In this document: positions 33,784-42,755 of the stretch, piece by piece
How the letters are laid out: the number at the start of each line of letters is the position of its first letter
How positions within the stretch are numbered: position 1 is the stretch's first letter
Source of the DNA: Streptomyces antibioticus
GTDB lineage: Bacteria > Actinomycetota > Actinomycetes > Streptomycetales > Streptomycetaceae
Reading direction: 5' to 3'
DNA length: 64,000 nt
Assembly: GCF_002019855.1 (NCBI RefSeq)
Contig: NZ_CM007717.1
Coordinates: 1,549,260-1,613,259 of the forward strand
The notes under the pieces: generated by a model
What the model was told of the DNA's origin: nothing
The model's input: the letters and a program-made list of their open reading frames with translations, nothing else
Databases searched by the model: none
Program-made: the position numbers and the translations under genes

Positions 33784-34485
33784 CTACCCGTCGCCCCCAC
33801 CCGAAACCCCCGCCCGCCGCAGCGCCGACCGCCATGCGAGGGCGACCGCTACCTCGACCAGGCCGATCAGGACGAGCCAGAGGCCGAGGAGGCGGGTGAG
33901 GGCGCGGGCCGATTCCGTGGGGAGGGCCAGGACGACGATGCCGGCGACGATGGCGAGCAGCGCCGCGCCGAGCACCCAGCCGCGGTGCGGCAGATCCTTG
34001 GCACCGAGCGCCGTGAACAGGGTGAGCATGCCGGACACCAGCCACACCACCCCGACGATCAACGAGAGGGCCGCGATCGTCTGCAACGGGTTCCGCAGGC
34101 ACAGCACACCGGCCAGCACGTACAGCACGGCGAGCAGCAGCCCGGGCAGCCGTTCCCCATGGTCCTCGCGGCCGAACGCCGACACGAACCGGAACGCCCC
34201 GGCCACCAGCAGATACAGACCGATGAGCACCGCCAGGACATGCAGCGTCTCGTCCGGCCACACCAGGACCAGGATGCCCGGCACCAGCGTGGCGACGGCC
34301 GAGCCGAGGATCCACGTCCAGGACCGGCCGAGCACGGTGAGAGCGGCGGTCGGATCACTGCCGTACGGCTGGGCGGGACGACGTCCGGCGACGGGGGCCG
34401 ACCCGTAGGGATCCGGCTCCACCTCCGCCCCGCCGGGTTCGAACTCCGGTCCGCTGTGCGGTGCCGGACCACGCGACTCGGTCAT
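33784..34485 (-). CDS. HdeD family membrane protein (DUF308)
   Basis: 233 residues. An acidic N-terminal 40 residues, then six hydrophobic spans with family features SWTWILGSAVATLVPGILVL, VWPDETLHVLAVLIGLYLLV, AGVLCLRNPLQTIAALSLIV and RLLGLWLVLIGLVEVAVALA. HdeD proteins are linked to acid stress in enterobacteria; the actinobacterial ones are uncharacterised. ATG at 34485 is supported by gaggaggag four bases upstream. Its 3' end lies at the border of the degenerate repeat block. Confidence 0.85.
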   Translation of the reverse strand: MTESRGPAPHSGPEFEPGGAEVEPDPYGSAPVAGRRPAQPYGSDPTAALTVLGRSWTWILGSAVATLVPGILVLVWPDETLHVLAVLIGLYLLVAGAFRFVSAFGREDHGERLPGLLLAVLYVLAGVLCLRNPLQTIAALSLIVGVVWLVSGMLTLFTALGAKDLPHRGWVLGAALLAIVAGIVVLALPTESARALTRLLGLWLVLIGLVEVAVALAWRSALRRAGVSGGGDG

Positions 34486-34636
34486 GGCTCCTCCTCGCAC
34501 GCTCCGGCGGACCGCGATCGGACCGCCGACGGGGCGGTGTGTGGTGACCCCACACCGGAAAGCGTGCCGCCCGTCCCCGGCCCCCGGGTCACCCCCCACG
34601 GGTGATACCGCCACCGGGAAGAGGGACGCCCCGCCG

Positions 34637-34834
34637 TCACTCCGGAAGCTGGCGCATCTCCAGCACCCGCAGCCCCAGGGACTGGCAGCGGGCCAGCAGT
34701 CCGAACAGATGCGCCTCGTCGACGACCTGCCCGAACAGCACCGTCTGACCGGACATCACGACATGGTCCAGCTCCGGAAAGGCACTCTTCAGCGCCTCCG
34801 TCAGATGTCCGTCGACGCGGATCTCATAGCGCAT
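34637..34834 (-). CDS. Small soluble protein, function unknown
   Basis: 65 residues: MRYEIRVDGHLTEALKSAFP, then ELDHVVMSGQTVLFGQVVDE, then AHLFGLLARCQSLGLRVLEM. The beta-alpha-beta pattern suggests a compact ACT-like or ferredoxin-like fold, but no family is assigned. ATG at 34834 with ggagag upstream is preferred to a start 16 residues earlier. It sits between two membrane-protein genes on the same strand. The conserved-looking hydrophobic pattern and high third-position GC support real coding. Confidence 0.6.
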   Translation of the reverse strand: MRYEIRVDGHLTEALKSAFPELDHVVMSGQTVLFGQVVDEAHLFGLLARCQSLGLRVLEMRQLPE

Positions 34835-35011
34835 GAGCTGCTCTCCCCGGGTGGGCCTGGGACAGGCGGGCTGCGCCCTCACTCCGGCGATCCTCTACCA
34901 CTCCTGCGATCCTCCGCCCGGACAAGCCCCCCCGGCCTCACCCCGTGCAGGTGATAAGCCCCGAGCGCCGGCACCGGCCCTGCCAACCCCCGCCCGACCC
35001 CACGACCTGCG

Positions 35012-35530
35012 TCAATGCTTCAAGAACAGCTTGAACGACAGGATCACCAGCCCGAGCACCAGGTTCACCACGCCGCTGACCGCCACCATCCCCCACCCGG
35101 CCCCGGCCCGCCGCGCCGCGGCCGCGGACCAGCCCACCTGTCCCGCGACCGCCACCGACAGCGCGAACCACAGGGCACCCTCCACGTCGAGGCCGAGCAG
35201 CGGGCTGACGGCCACGGCGGCGGCGGGCGGGAAGGCCGCCTGGACGATCGGCCACTCGTCGCGGCACACGTGCAGCAGCATCCGCCGGTCCGGCGTCCGC
35301 CGCGTCAGCCGCGCACCGAACACCTGGGCGTGCACATGCGCGAGCCAGAACACCACACCGGTCAGCACCAGCAGGATCACCAGTTCCGCCCGGGGAAACG
35401 AGCCCAGGGTGCCCGCGCCGACGATCACGGACGTGGCGAGCATGGAGCCGTAGACACCACCGGTGTAGTCGGCACGGGCCCGGTGCTCCTCACCGTGGCC
35501 GGCGCCCGCGTCGCGCTCGGTCCGGGACAT
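35012..35530 (-). CDS. Small integral membrane protein, unknown
   Basis: 172 residues with about four spans: VYGSMLATSVIVGAGTLG, AELVILLVLTGVVFWLAHVH, then PPAAAVAVSPLLGLDVEGAL and a C-terminal WGMVAVSGVVNLVLGLVILS. A basic loop (RRTPDRRMLLHVCRDE) separates the halves. I do not recognise the family, although similar proteins are frequent in Streptomyces. It follows the MFS gene by 36 bp on the same strand and may be co-transcribed. Confidence 0.65.
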   Translation of the reverse strand: MSRTERDAGAGHGEEHRARADYTGGVYGSMLATSVIVGAGTLGSFPRAELVILLVLTGVVFWLAHVHAQVFGARLTRRTPDRRMLLHVCRDEWPIVQAAFPPAAAVAVSPLLGLDVEGALWFALSVAVAGQVGWSAAAARRAGAGWGMVAVSGVVNLVLGLVILSFKLFLKH

Positions 35531-35566
35531 GGCGGCCTCCTTGGACGGGGTCAGCCGAAGACGAAA

Positions 35567-37258
35567 TCAGCCGGTCGGACCGGACAGACCGGACGCATCG
35601 GACCCGCCGGACTCATCAGATGCGCCGGACCCGCCGGACTCATCGGACGCGCCGGACCCACCGACCCCTTCAGACGACTTGGAACGCACCCCCGCCCGAC
35701 CCGGCAACCCCGGCGTCACCAGCAACGCGGCGAGCGTGACACCCCCCGCCGCCAGTACGGCCGCCTTCAAGCCGTCGAGCTGCGCCGCCGCGTACGAGTC
35801 CACCAGCGCGTCGACCTCGCCCGGCGGCAGCCCGGCCCGCTCGGCACCGGTGCGCACCTGGTCGGTGGAGACGAAGCTGACCCCGGACTCCAGGGCCACC
35901 CCGGTCTCCTGCCGGGCCTGCTCGGACAGCCGTGGATCGTCCTCGATCTCGGTGGTGAAGGCATGGGCGAGCGCCCCGACGAGCAGTGACCCGATGAGCG
36001 CGGTGCCGAGCGCCGACCCCAGGTTCTGGGCGGTGAACTGAAGGCCGCCGACCTCGCTGCGCTCCGCCTCGCCGACGCTGGACTGCACGATGTTGCCGAG
36101 CTGCGAGGCGAGCAGCCCCATGCCGATGCCGAGGAGCGCCATGGCGCCGGCGAACTGACCGTCGTCGATGACGGGGTCGATGGTCGCCAGCAGCCACACG
36201 ACCGAGGCGGCCAGCAGGAGCAGCCCCAGCCGGACCACCCGCCGGGGCCCGACCGCCCGTCCGAGCGGCGCGGCGGCCAGCGAGGTCACGAGCATGGTCG
36301 CGGACACCGGCAGCAGCCGCAGCCCCGTCTCGAAGGCGTCGAACCCCTGGACCACCTGGAGATACAGCGGGATGGCGAAGAACAGTCCCAGCAGGATGAG
36401 GTTCTGGGCGAGCAGGGTCAGCAGCCCGGAACGCAGGGCCGGGACGCGCAGCAGCCCCAGGTGGAAGAGGGGATCCTCCCGGCGGTCCTCCCGGCGCCGC
36501 TCCCAGTGCGGAAAGGCGGCCAGGACGACCGCTCCGGCGGCGATGACGAACAGGGTCGGCGCGAAGCCCAGCACGGTGAAGGGCGGGTTGCGGGGCTGCG
36601 CCCACCCCCACGTTCCACTCTGGAGCACACCGAGCACGCACAGGCCCAGCCCGGCGGCCGACAGCAGGGCGCCGACGCCGTCCAGCTTGGGGCGCGGGCC
36701 GGTCCGGGGAGCTTCGGTGACGACCCGGTGGCAGAGCAGCATGACCAGGACGACCACGACCTCGCCCGCGAACACCAGCCGCCAGGTGAGGTACGTCGTC
36801 ACCCAGCCGCCGAGCAGCGGTCCGACGGCGATGCCCGCACCGGCGAGGCCGCCGATGACGCCGTAGGCGACGGCCCGGTCGCGGCCCTGGTAGGACTCGG
36901 CGACGAGGGCCGCCATGGCCGGCAGCACCAGCGCGGCGCCGAGCCCCTCGATCACCGACCAGCCCAGCGCGAGCACCCAGAGGGTGGGTGCCACGGCGGT
37001 CAGGGCGGATCCGATGCCGTAGACGACGAGACCGACCAGGAACAGCCGGCGCCGCCCGAAGATGTCCCCGAGCCGGCCGCCCACGATCATGAAGGCGGCC
37101 ATGACCAGCGCGTACAGCGTGATGACCGCCTGGATGGCCGTGACCTCGGTGTCGAAGTCCTCGACCAACTGGCTGATCGAGACGTTCATGACCGAGGTGT
37201 CCAGGACCATCAGGAACTGGGCCGTGCCCAGGACGGCCAGGGCCCGCCAGCGTGCCAT
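35567..37258 (-). CDS. MFS transporter, DHA2 (14-span) drug-efflux type
   Basis: 563 residues. The EmrB/QacA-type pattern is clear: GTAQFLMVLDTSVMNVSISQ at the start, GGRLGDIFGRRRLFLVGLVV between helices 2 and 3, and motif C around GVIGGLAGAGIAVGPLLGGW. It should export drugs or toxic metabolites by proton antiport. ATG at 37258 is preferred (gaggtgg upstream). The last 35 residues are a Gly/Ala/Ser/Asp repeat (GGSGASDESGG) encoded by a short DNA repeat. The LuxR/LAL regulator gene lies immediately upstream on the same strand and is a candidate activator. Confidence 0.9.
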   Translation of the reverse strand: MARWRALAVLGTAQFLMVLDTSVMNVSISQLVEDFDTEVTAIQAVITLYALVMAAFMIVGGRLGDIFGRRRLFLVGLVVYGIGSALTAVAPTLWVLALGWSVIEGLGAALVLPAMAALVAESYQGRDRAVAYGVIGGLAGAGIAVGPLLGGWVTTYLTWRLVFAGEVVVVLVMLLCHRVVTEAPRTGPRPKLDGVGALLSAAGLGLCVLGVLQSGTWGWAQPRNPPFTVLGFAPTLFVIAAGAVVLAAFPHWERRREDRREDPLFHLGLLRVPALRSGLLTLLAQNLILLGLFFAIPLYLQVVQGFDAFETGLRLLPVSATMLVTSLAAAPLGRAVGPRRVVRLGLLLLAASVVWLLATIDPVIDDGQFAGAMALLGIGMGLLASQLGNIVQSSVGEAERSEVGGLQFTAQNLGSALGTALIGSLLVGALAHAFTTEIEDDPRLSEQARQETGVALESGVSFVSTDQVRTGAERAGLPPGEVDALVDSYAAAQLDGLKAAVLAAGGVTLAALLVTPGLPGRAGVRSKSSEGVGGSGASDESGGSGASDESGGSDASGLSGPTG

Positions 37259-37438
37259 CGTCCACCTCGTCCGCTCGGGGCCGGGTGCGCCGGCCGGGAC
37301 CGGCCGACCGGCGGCCGGCCCCCGCGACCGGCCGCCACCCCCGATCCCATCCGAGGAACCCCCGACGCGCCTCACCCGCCACGGGCGAGACCCGCTCGGC
37401 GCCAGGTCGACGCGGGGACGGCGCGAGGACGACGCGGG

Positions 37439-40207
37439 TCAGATCAGTCCCAGCTCCCGCGCCCGGCGTACGGCGTCGTTGCGGCGGTTCACCGACAGCT
37501 TTCGGTAGGCGCTCTTGAGGTGCGTCTTGACCGTGTTCACGGAGACGTACAGGTCGGCGGCGATCTCCTCGGTCGACATCATCCGGGACAGCCGCAGCAC
37601 CACATCGCGTTCACGGCCGCTCAGCTCCTCCACGACCGGCGGCGGCCGGTCCTCGGGCGGGACGGAGGCGGGGGTGGAACCGGAAGCCGCGCTGGGACTC
37701 GTACCGTGCGCGGAACCAGGGGTGAGCCAGTCCTCGGCCAGTGCGCGCAGGGGCGCGGTGGTGAGGAAGGGCCGGATCCAGGGCCCGGCCTCCAGGAACG
37801 GCCGGCGCAGCAGATCGCGGCGCGCGTCGTGCAGGGCCTGCGCGACCAGCCGGCGCGCGGCGGCCGGATCGCCCGTGTCGTCGGCGGCCTGCGCGCGCAC
37901 CAGGGTGGCGCGGACCGTGACGGCGGGCCCGGTACGGCCGTCGGGGCGGAGCAGGTCGAGCAGTTCCCGTGCCGCGTCGGGGCGTCCGGCGGCGAGCCGG
38001 GCCCGGGCGGCGGCCACGACGGCGGGCCCACGGTCGTCGGGCAGCCGTTCCTCCAGCAGTTCCACGGCGGCCTCGGCCCGCCCGGCGGCGAGGTGCGCGG
38101 CGGCGGCCACGAGCGCGGTCTGCGTACGGACCCAGGGCGATTCGGTGACGGCGGCGACGGCGGGCTCGGTCGCCGCGAGGGCGGCGCGGGTGTCACCGCG
38201 TGCCAGGTGGAGGCGGGCGGTGGCGAGCGCACGACCGGCCTCCAGGACCGGATCGCACAGCGCGGCGTGCGGGGCGTCGGCGACGGTGAGCAGCGCGTGG
38301 GCCCGCCGCAGTTCGTTCCGGTCTACGGCGACGGCGGCGAGGACCAGGCGGGCGACGCCGGAACCGGCGGGCTGGGGCAGCCCGAAGCGCTCGGTCTCGG
38401 TCATCGCGGCCCGTGCGGTGCGCTCGGCCCGGCCGGGCCATCCGTTCAGTTGTTCTATGAGTGCCAGTCGGCCGAGGGCGTCCTCGCGCAGCAGGGCCGT
38501 GGCGGCGCCGCCCGCACAGTCGGCCACCTCGGTCAGGGCGGCCCGTGCCTCGTCGAAACGGCCGGCCCACAGCAGGGCGGAGCCCAGGTGGGCCTGGAGG
38601 AGGGCGGTGACCTCGGGGTGTTCGTCCAGGAGCCGGGCCGGGACGCGTTCGCGCAGCCGTACGGCGGCCTCGGCGGCCTCCTCGGCCGGTCCCGCGGCAC
38701 CGGTCAGCCGGGCGGCCAGGGCCTTGAGCAGGGCACAGCTCAGTTCGGCGGCGGCCGTGTCCGGCGGGTCCGCCGCCCGGCGCAGCTCCGTGAGGGCCTG
38801 TTCGGCACGGTGCAGATGGGCGAGGCCGTGGTCGGGGTCGCGGCGGGCGAGGTCACGGGCGGCGCGCACCAGGTCCGGCGCGGGGCCGTGCGCCTCGGGC
38901 GCCATGCCCGCGAACAGCTCGACCAGGTCGTCCGAGTGCAGTCCCGTGAAGAGCCGGCCGATGGCGAGGTCGTCCACCAGGGCGCCCGCGGTGAACTCCC
39001 AGTCGCCCGCGGCGGCGCCGTGCCCGAGCGTCTCGGTCAGGGATCCGGAGCGCCGCAGCCAGCGTGCGGCCCGGCCGTGCAGTTCGGGCTCCAGGCCGGG
39101 TTCACGCATCCGCAGATGGGCCCGGAGGATCTCGCCGAACAGCGGATGCAGCCGGTAGCTGTCGTGCCCGAGGTGTTCGACGAACGCGTTGTCGCGGTGC
39201 AGTCCGGCCAGCAGCGGTCCGGCGTCGGACCGGCCGGTCAGGGCGTTGGCCAGCTCGGGGCCGAACCGCTCCAGGACGCTGACCCGCAGCAGCAGGTCCT
39301 GGATCTCGGGGCTCTGCCGTTTGAGGACCTCGGCCAGCAGGAAATCGGCGACGGTGGACCGGTCGGCCTCGAACTCCTTGAGGTACCGCTCCGGATCCGG
39401 GTCCTCCTGCGCGGCGAGCGCGCACAGCCGCAGTCCCGCGGCCCAGCCCCGGGTGCGCTCCACCAGCGCCCGCGCTGCGCTCACCGGGAGCGTCAGGCCG
39501 TGCAGCGCGAGGAGGGCGGCCGCCTCCTCCGGGGTGAAGGCCAGCTCCGCGCCCCGGATCTCGGTGAGATCGCCGGCGGCGCGGTAGCGGTGCAGCGGGA
39601 GCAGGGGTTCGGTGCGGGTGACGAGGACCAGGCGCAGGCCCGCCCCCGCGTGGTGCAGGACGAACTCCAGTTGCTCCGCGATCTCCGGGTCGGTCACCCG
39701 GTCGTACTCGTCGAGCACGAGGATCACCGGCTGCTCGCGGGTGCTCAGCTCGGCGGCGAGCCGGGCCAGCAGGGTCTGGGGCACATGGCTCGCGTCCGCC
39801 GGGCTGCCGCCGCCCGGGGGCAGGGTGACGCCCGCTGGGCGCAGCGCCTCGATCAGATAGGCCCAGAACACGCCGGGCCCCAGGTCCGCCGCGTCGGTGG
39901 TGAACCACGCGAGGGGGCCCTCCACGCCGGCCGCCCAGTCGGCGAGCAGCAGGGTCTTGCCCGCGCCTGCGGCGCCGTTGACCATCGTCAACGGGGTGCC
40001 GAGGGCCTGGTCCAGGTGGGTGACGAGCCGGTCGCGCCGGAGGAAAGTCGCGGGGCGCGCGGGTATCGCGAACCGGGTCCGCAGATAGGGATCCCCGCGC
40101 GGATCCGCCTCCGCCGCGCGCGGATCGTCCGACGCGCGCGGATCGTCCGACGCGCGCGGGTCCGCCGACGCCGTCGGCTCCGGATCGTCCTCGTCCGGCC
40201 CAGCCAT
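37439..40207 (-). CDS. Large LuxR-type (MalT/LAL-like) transcriptional activator
   Basis: 922 residues. After a disordered acidic N-terminus with a repeated DPRASD unit, a STAND-type ATPase follows: Walker A GAAGAGKT (near residue 82) and Walker B VILVLDEYD (near 165), then winged-helix and TPR-like helical repeats from about 430 to 830. The LuxR helix-turn-helix is at the end: LSGRERDVVLRLSRMMSTEE, IAADLYVSVNTVKTHLKSAY. Such proteins bind an inducer and ATP, oligomerise and activate promoters. The adjacent MFS exporter, 180 bp downstream, is the obvious candidate target. Confidence 0.9.
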   Translation of the reverse strand: MAGPDEDDPEPTASADPRASDDPRASDDPRAAEADPRGDPYLRTRFAIPARPATFLRRDRLVTHLDQALGTPLTMVNGAAGAGKTLLLADWAAGVEGPLAWFTTDAADLGPGVFWAYLIEALRPAGVTLPPGGGSPADASHVPQTLLARLAAELSTREQPVILVLDEYDRVTDPEIAEQLEFVLHHAGAGLRLVLVTRTEPLLPLHRYRAAGDLTEIRGAELAFTPEEAAALLALHGLTLPVSAARALVERTRGWAAGLRLCALAAQEDPDPERYLKEFEADRSTVADFLLAEVLKRQSPEIQDLLLRVSVLERFGPELANALTGRSDAGPLLAGLHRDNAFVEHLGHDSYRLHPLFGEILRAHLRMREPGLEPELHGRAARWLRRSGSLTETLGHGAAAGDWEFTAGALVDDLAIGRLFTGLHSDDLVELFAGMAPEAHGPAPDLVRAARDLARRDPDHGLAHLHRAEQALTELRRAADPPDTAAAELSCALLKALAARLTGAAGPAEEAAEAAVRLRERVPARLLDEHPEVTALLQAHLGSALLWAGRFDEARAALTEVADCAGGAATALLREDALGRLALIEQLNGWPGRAERTARAAMTETERFGLPQPAGSGVARLVLAAVAVDRNELRRAHALLTVADAPHAALCDPVLEAGRALATARLHLARGDTRAALAATEPAVAAVTESPWVRTQTALVAAAAHLAAGRAEAAVELLEERLPDDRGPAVVAAARARLAAGRPDAARELLDLLRPDGRTGPAVTVRATLVRAQAADDTGDPAAARRLVAQALHDARRDLLRRPFLEAGPWIRPFLTTAPLRALAEDWLTPGSAHGTSPSAASGSTPASVPPEDRPPPVVEELSGRERDVVLRLSRMMSTEEIAADLYVSVNTVKTHLKSAYRKLSVNRRNDAVRRARELGLI

Positions 40208-40244
40208 CCGTTCACCGCCCTGGTCGACCGCGAGGTCATGAGCT

Positions 40245-40740
40245 GGCGCTCGCCACCTTCAGCATCCCAGCGATCCGCCCGAGGCGCCCCACGAGAGCGA
40301 CCCGGTCCCCGGCGCAGTACCGGCCGACTCCCACAGATCGTCGGCGAGATGCCGGTGGTCCGGCGCGACCCAGGGCGAACCGCCGCCCAGCGGTCCCACC
40401 GGTGGGCGAGCCGGCCACCCGGCACCGCGCGAGCCGCGAGTGCGGGCCCGGGCCGGACGACGTGCCGGCCACCGTCCACAAGTCCTCGGCGAGGTACCAG
40501 CGGTCACGCGCGACCAGGGCGAACCGCTGCGAGCCCGCTACCCCGGCCTCCCGCAACCATCCCGATACCACGCCGCGACCCGCCACCCGCGACCCGCCAC
40601 CCGCGACCCGCGACCCGCGACCCGCGAGAGCGGACCCGACCCGAGCGAGGTGCCGGCCCACCTCCACAAGTGCGGCCAGCCCGCCCAGGGCGAACCCCCG
40701 CCCACACCCGAACAAACCAGCAGGAACAAACCAGCGGGAA
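40245..40740 (-). repeat. Decayed tandem copies of the 3' end of the adjacent epimerase gene
   Basis: Three blocks downstream of the epimerase stop resemble the end of that gene (40785-40925). Conserved landmarks on the plus strand recur in order: gagagcggaccc-like, tccacaagtcctcggcgagg, and accagggcgaaccgc. The last landmark lies at about 40911 (in the gene), 40685, 40513 and 40370. Read on the minus strand, fragments such as FALVARDRWYLAEDLW and GWLREAGVAGS echo FALAAEDHWYLADDLW and GWLREAGGAGS in the gene. Frames are broken, and one copy contains a cgcgacc microsatellite (40570-40625). No intact gene lies here. Confidence 0.75.
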
Positions 40741-40754
40741 ACAGACGACCCAGC

Positions 40755-41750
40755 TCACCCGCCCGCAGACGAGCCCGCTCCCCCGGCTTCCCTCAACCAC
40801 CCCCGATACCAAGCAGCCACCCCCGCGAGCCGCGACAGCGGACCCGGCCCCGGCGACGTACCGGCCAGCTTCCACAGGTCGTCGGCCAGGTACCAGTGGT
40901 CCTCCGCCGCCAGGGCGAACTGCCGTTCCGAGACCCGACCCGGCGTCGTCCGCAGCCGCTCCAGGCAGTCGGCGAGGGGCCAGTCCGCGTCCGGGCGGGG
41001 CGGCAGCACGCCCACCGCGGCCAGTTCGGCCAGCAGGGCGCCGATCCGCACCGGCTCCGGATGCCCGGCGTGATAGGTGCCGGGCGGTACGACGGACGGC
41101 CCCACGGCGATCGCGGCGATGAGCCGGCCGAGGTCACCGGCGTCCACCACGGTCTGCGAGGCCCGGCCGCCGTCCCACTCGGCCGGCACCCGGTCCACGA
41201 GTTCCCGCAGCCCGGGGACGACCCAGCGGTCCCCGGCGCCGAGCACCATCCCCGGCCGCAGCACCACCGCGCCCGCCCGGCGCGCGTACGCCTCCCCCGC
41301 GAGCCGGGTCCGGCTCACGGCGGAGACCGGCTCGGCCTCGATCTCGTCGACGGCGATGCCCCGGTGCGGCCCGGCCCCGTAGACGGCGGCCGTGGACAGA
41401 TGGACCACCCGGGCCGCCCCGGCACGCTCGGCCTCCGCCGTCAGCGCCCGGGTGCCGCCCACGTTGACGGCCTCGCACCGCTCCTCGTCCCCGCCGATGT
41501 ACGACGCGAGGTGGACGACCGCCGCCGCGTCCTCACAGAGCCCGCGCACCGACGCGGGGTCGGTGAGATCGCCGCGCACCCACTCCACGGTGCCGGGCGG
41601 CAGCACATCAGGAACGGTGCGCACCAGCGCCCGCAGCCGTGGCGCGGGACGGTCGCCGTCGGTTCCTTGCAGTTCCGCCAGCGCGCGCAGCGCGTGCGAC
41701 CCGATGAACCCGGTCGCCCCCGTCACCACCACCGTGCCGTTCCCCGCCAC
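40755..41750 (-). CDS. NAD-dependent epimerase/dehydratase-like extended SDR protein
   Basis: 331 residues. Rossmann fold with VVVTGATGFIGSHALRALA (residues 6-24), VRGDLTDPASV, and VVHLASYIGGDEERCEAVNV. The usual YxxxK active site is not evident; the aligned region reads VSAVSRTRLAGEAYA, with Ser and Arg at the expected Tyr and Lys. The protein may bind NAD(P) without the normal catalysis. The C-terminal 50 residues (FALAAEDHWYLADDLWKLAG and following) are the source of the degenerate copies downstream. Divergent from phzF. Confidence 0.8.
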   Translation of the reverse strand: MAGNGTVVVTGATGFIGSHALRALAELQGTDGDRPAPRLRALVRTVPDVLPPGTVEWVRGDLTDPASVRGLCEDAAAVVHLASYIGGDEERCEAVNVGGTRALTAEAERAGAARVVHLSTAAVYGAGPHRGIAVDEIEAEPVSAVSRTRLAGEAYARRAGAVVLRPGMVLGAGDRWVVPGLRELVDRVPAEWDGGRASQTVVDAGDLGRLIAAIAVGPSVVPPGTYHAGHPEPVRIGALLAELAAVGVLPPRPDADWPLADCLERLRTTPGRVSERQFALAAEDHWYLADDLWKLAGTSPGPGPLSRLAGVAAWYRGWLREAGGAGSSAGG

Positions 41751-41918
41751 CCCGTCCTCCCCTCACCACACATCCGGAAGCCATGAACTGCCGTTAAATA
41801 TAGGACAGTTGACCACCGATGATCACCTGCACCGGCCGATCGCCCCGCGGAGCGGCCAGTCCAGGACTCCCGGATTGGCCTTGGCCGCGGGCGTCCGCCA
41901 CCGCCTACCGTCACGGCC

Positions 41919-42728
41919 ATGCGGATTCGAATCGTCGACGCCTTCACCGACCGCCCCTTCGCCGGCAACCCGGCCGGGGTCCTGCTCCTCGACGCCTTCC
42001 CCGGCGACGACCGGCTCCAGAACATCGCCCTGGAGGTCAACCACGCCGAGACGGCGTTCGCCCACCCGCTCCCGGCGGGCGGCGAGGCGGACTGGGCGCT
42101 GCGCTGGTTCACCCCGGCCGCCGAGGTCGACCTGTGCGGCCACGCGACCCTCGCCACGGCCCACGTCCTGCACTCGACGGGCGTCCACGCGGGCCCCGTA
42201 CGCTTCGCCACCCGCAGCGGCGTCCTGGTGGCCACGCCCGCCGAGGACGGCTCCATCACCCTGGACTTCCCGACCGCTCCGCTCACCCCGGTCGCCCTGC
42301 CGGACGGCGTCACCGAGGCCCTGGGCACCGAGCCGCTCTCCGCCTACGACACCGGCCCGCACGTCGGTGACCTGCTGGTGGAGCTGCCCGACGAGAAGTC
42401 CGTGCACGCCCTGCGCCCCGACCACCGGGCCCTGGGCGCCCACTCCCGCCGGGGCGTCATCGCCACCGCCCGCGCCGAGAACCCCGCGCTGGGCTACGAC
42501 TTCGTCTCCCGCTGCTTCTTCCCGAACGTCGGCATCGACGAGGACCCGGTCACCGGCAGCGCCCACACCGCGCTGGCCCCCTTCTGGGCCGAACGCCTCG
42601 GCCGTACGACGCTCACCGGCCTCCAGGCCTCACCGCGCGCCGGCCGCGTCCGCACGGAGCTGCGCGGCGAACGCACCCTGCTCGGCGGCCGCGCGGTCAC
42701 CGTCATCGAGGGCGAACTGCTGGTCTGA
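41919..42728 (+). CDS. PhzF family isomerase/epimerase-like protein
   Basis: 269 residues. PhzF signature: IRIVDAFTDRPFAGNPAGVL at the start, with the catalytic Glu in NHAETAFAHPL and LRWFTPAAEVDLCGHATLAT in the first half, and PNVGIDEDPVTGSAHTALAP in the second. PhzF proteins have a diaminopimelate-epimerase fold and move a proton in phenazine and other pathways. No phenazine genes are near, so a different substrate is likely. ATG at 41919. Convergent with the CPBP gene. Confidence 0.9.
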   Translation: MRIRIVDAFTDRPFAGNPAGVLLLDAFPGDDRLQNIALEVNHAETAFAHPLPAGGEADWALRWFTPAAEVDLCGHATLATAHVLHSTGVHAGPVRFATRSGVLVATPAEDGSITLDFPTAPLTPVALPDGVTEALGTEPLSAYDTGPHVGDLLVELPDEKSVHALRPDHRALGAHSRRGVIATARAENPALGYDFVSRCFFPNVGIDEDPVTGSAHTALAPFWAERLGRTTLTGLQASPRAGRVRTELRGERTLLGGRAVTVIEGELLV

Positions 42729-42755
42729 CGCAACGGACGTCCGGCGGAAGGAGGT

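Noticed and set aside
32715..33800. A 361-codon leftward frame in the repeat block
   Set aside because: Trp/Gly/Cys-rich repetitive product with no conserved domain; overlapping frames are open in the opposite direction too, as expected of skewed repeats.
36461..41122. A 1,553-codon open frame on the plus strand
   Set aside because: It runs antisense through the MFS and LuxR/LAL genes, has no domain-like sequence and reflects GC-rich complementary codons.
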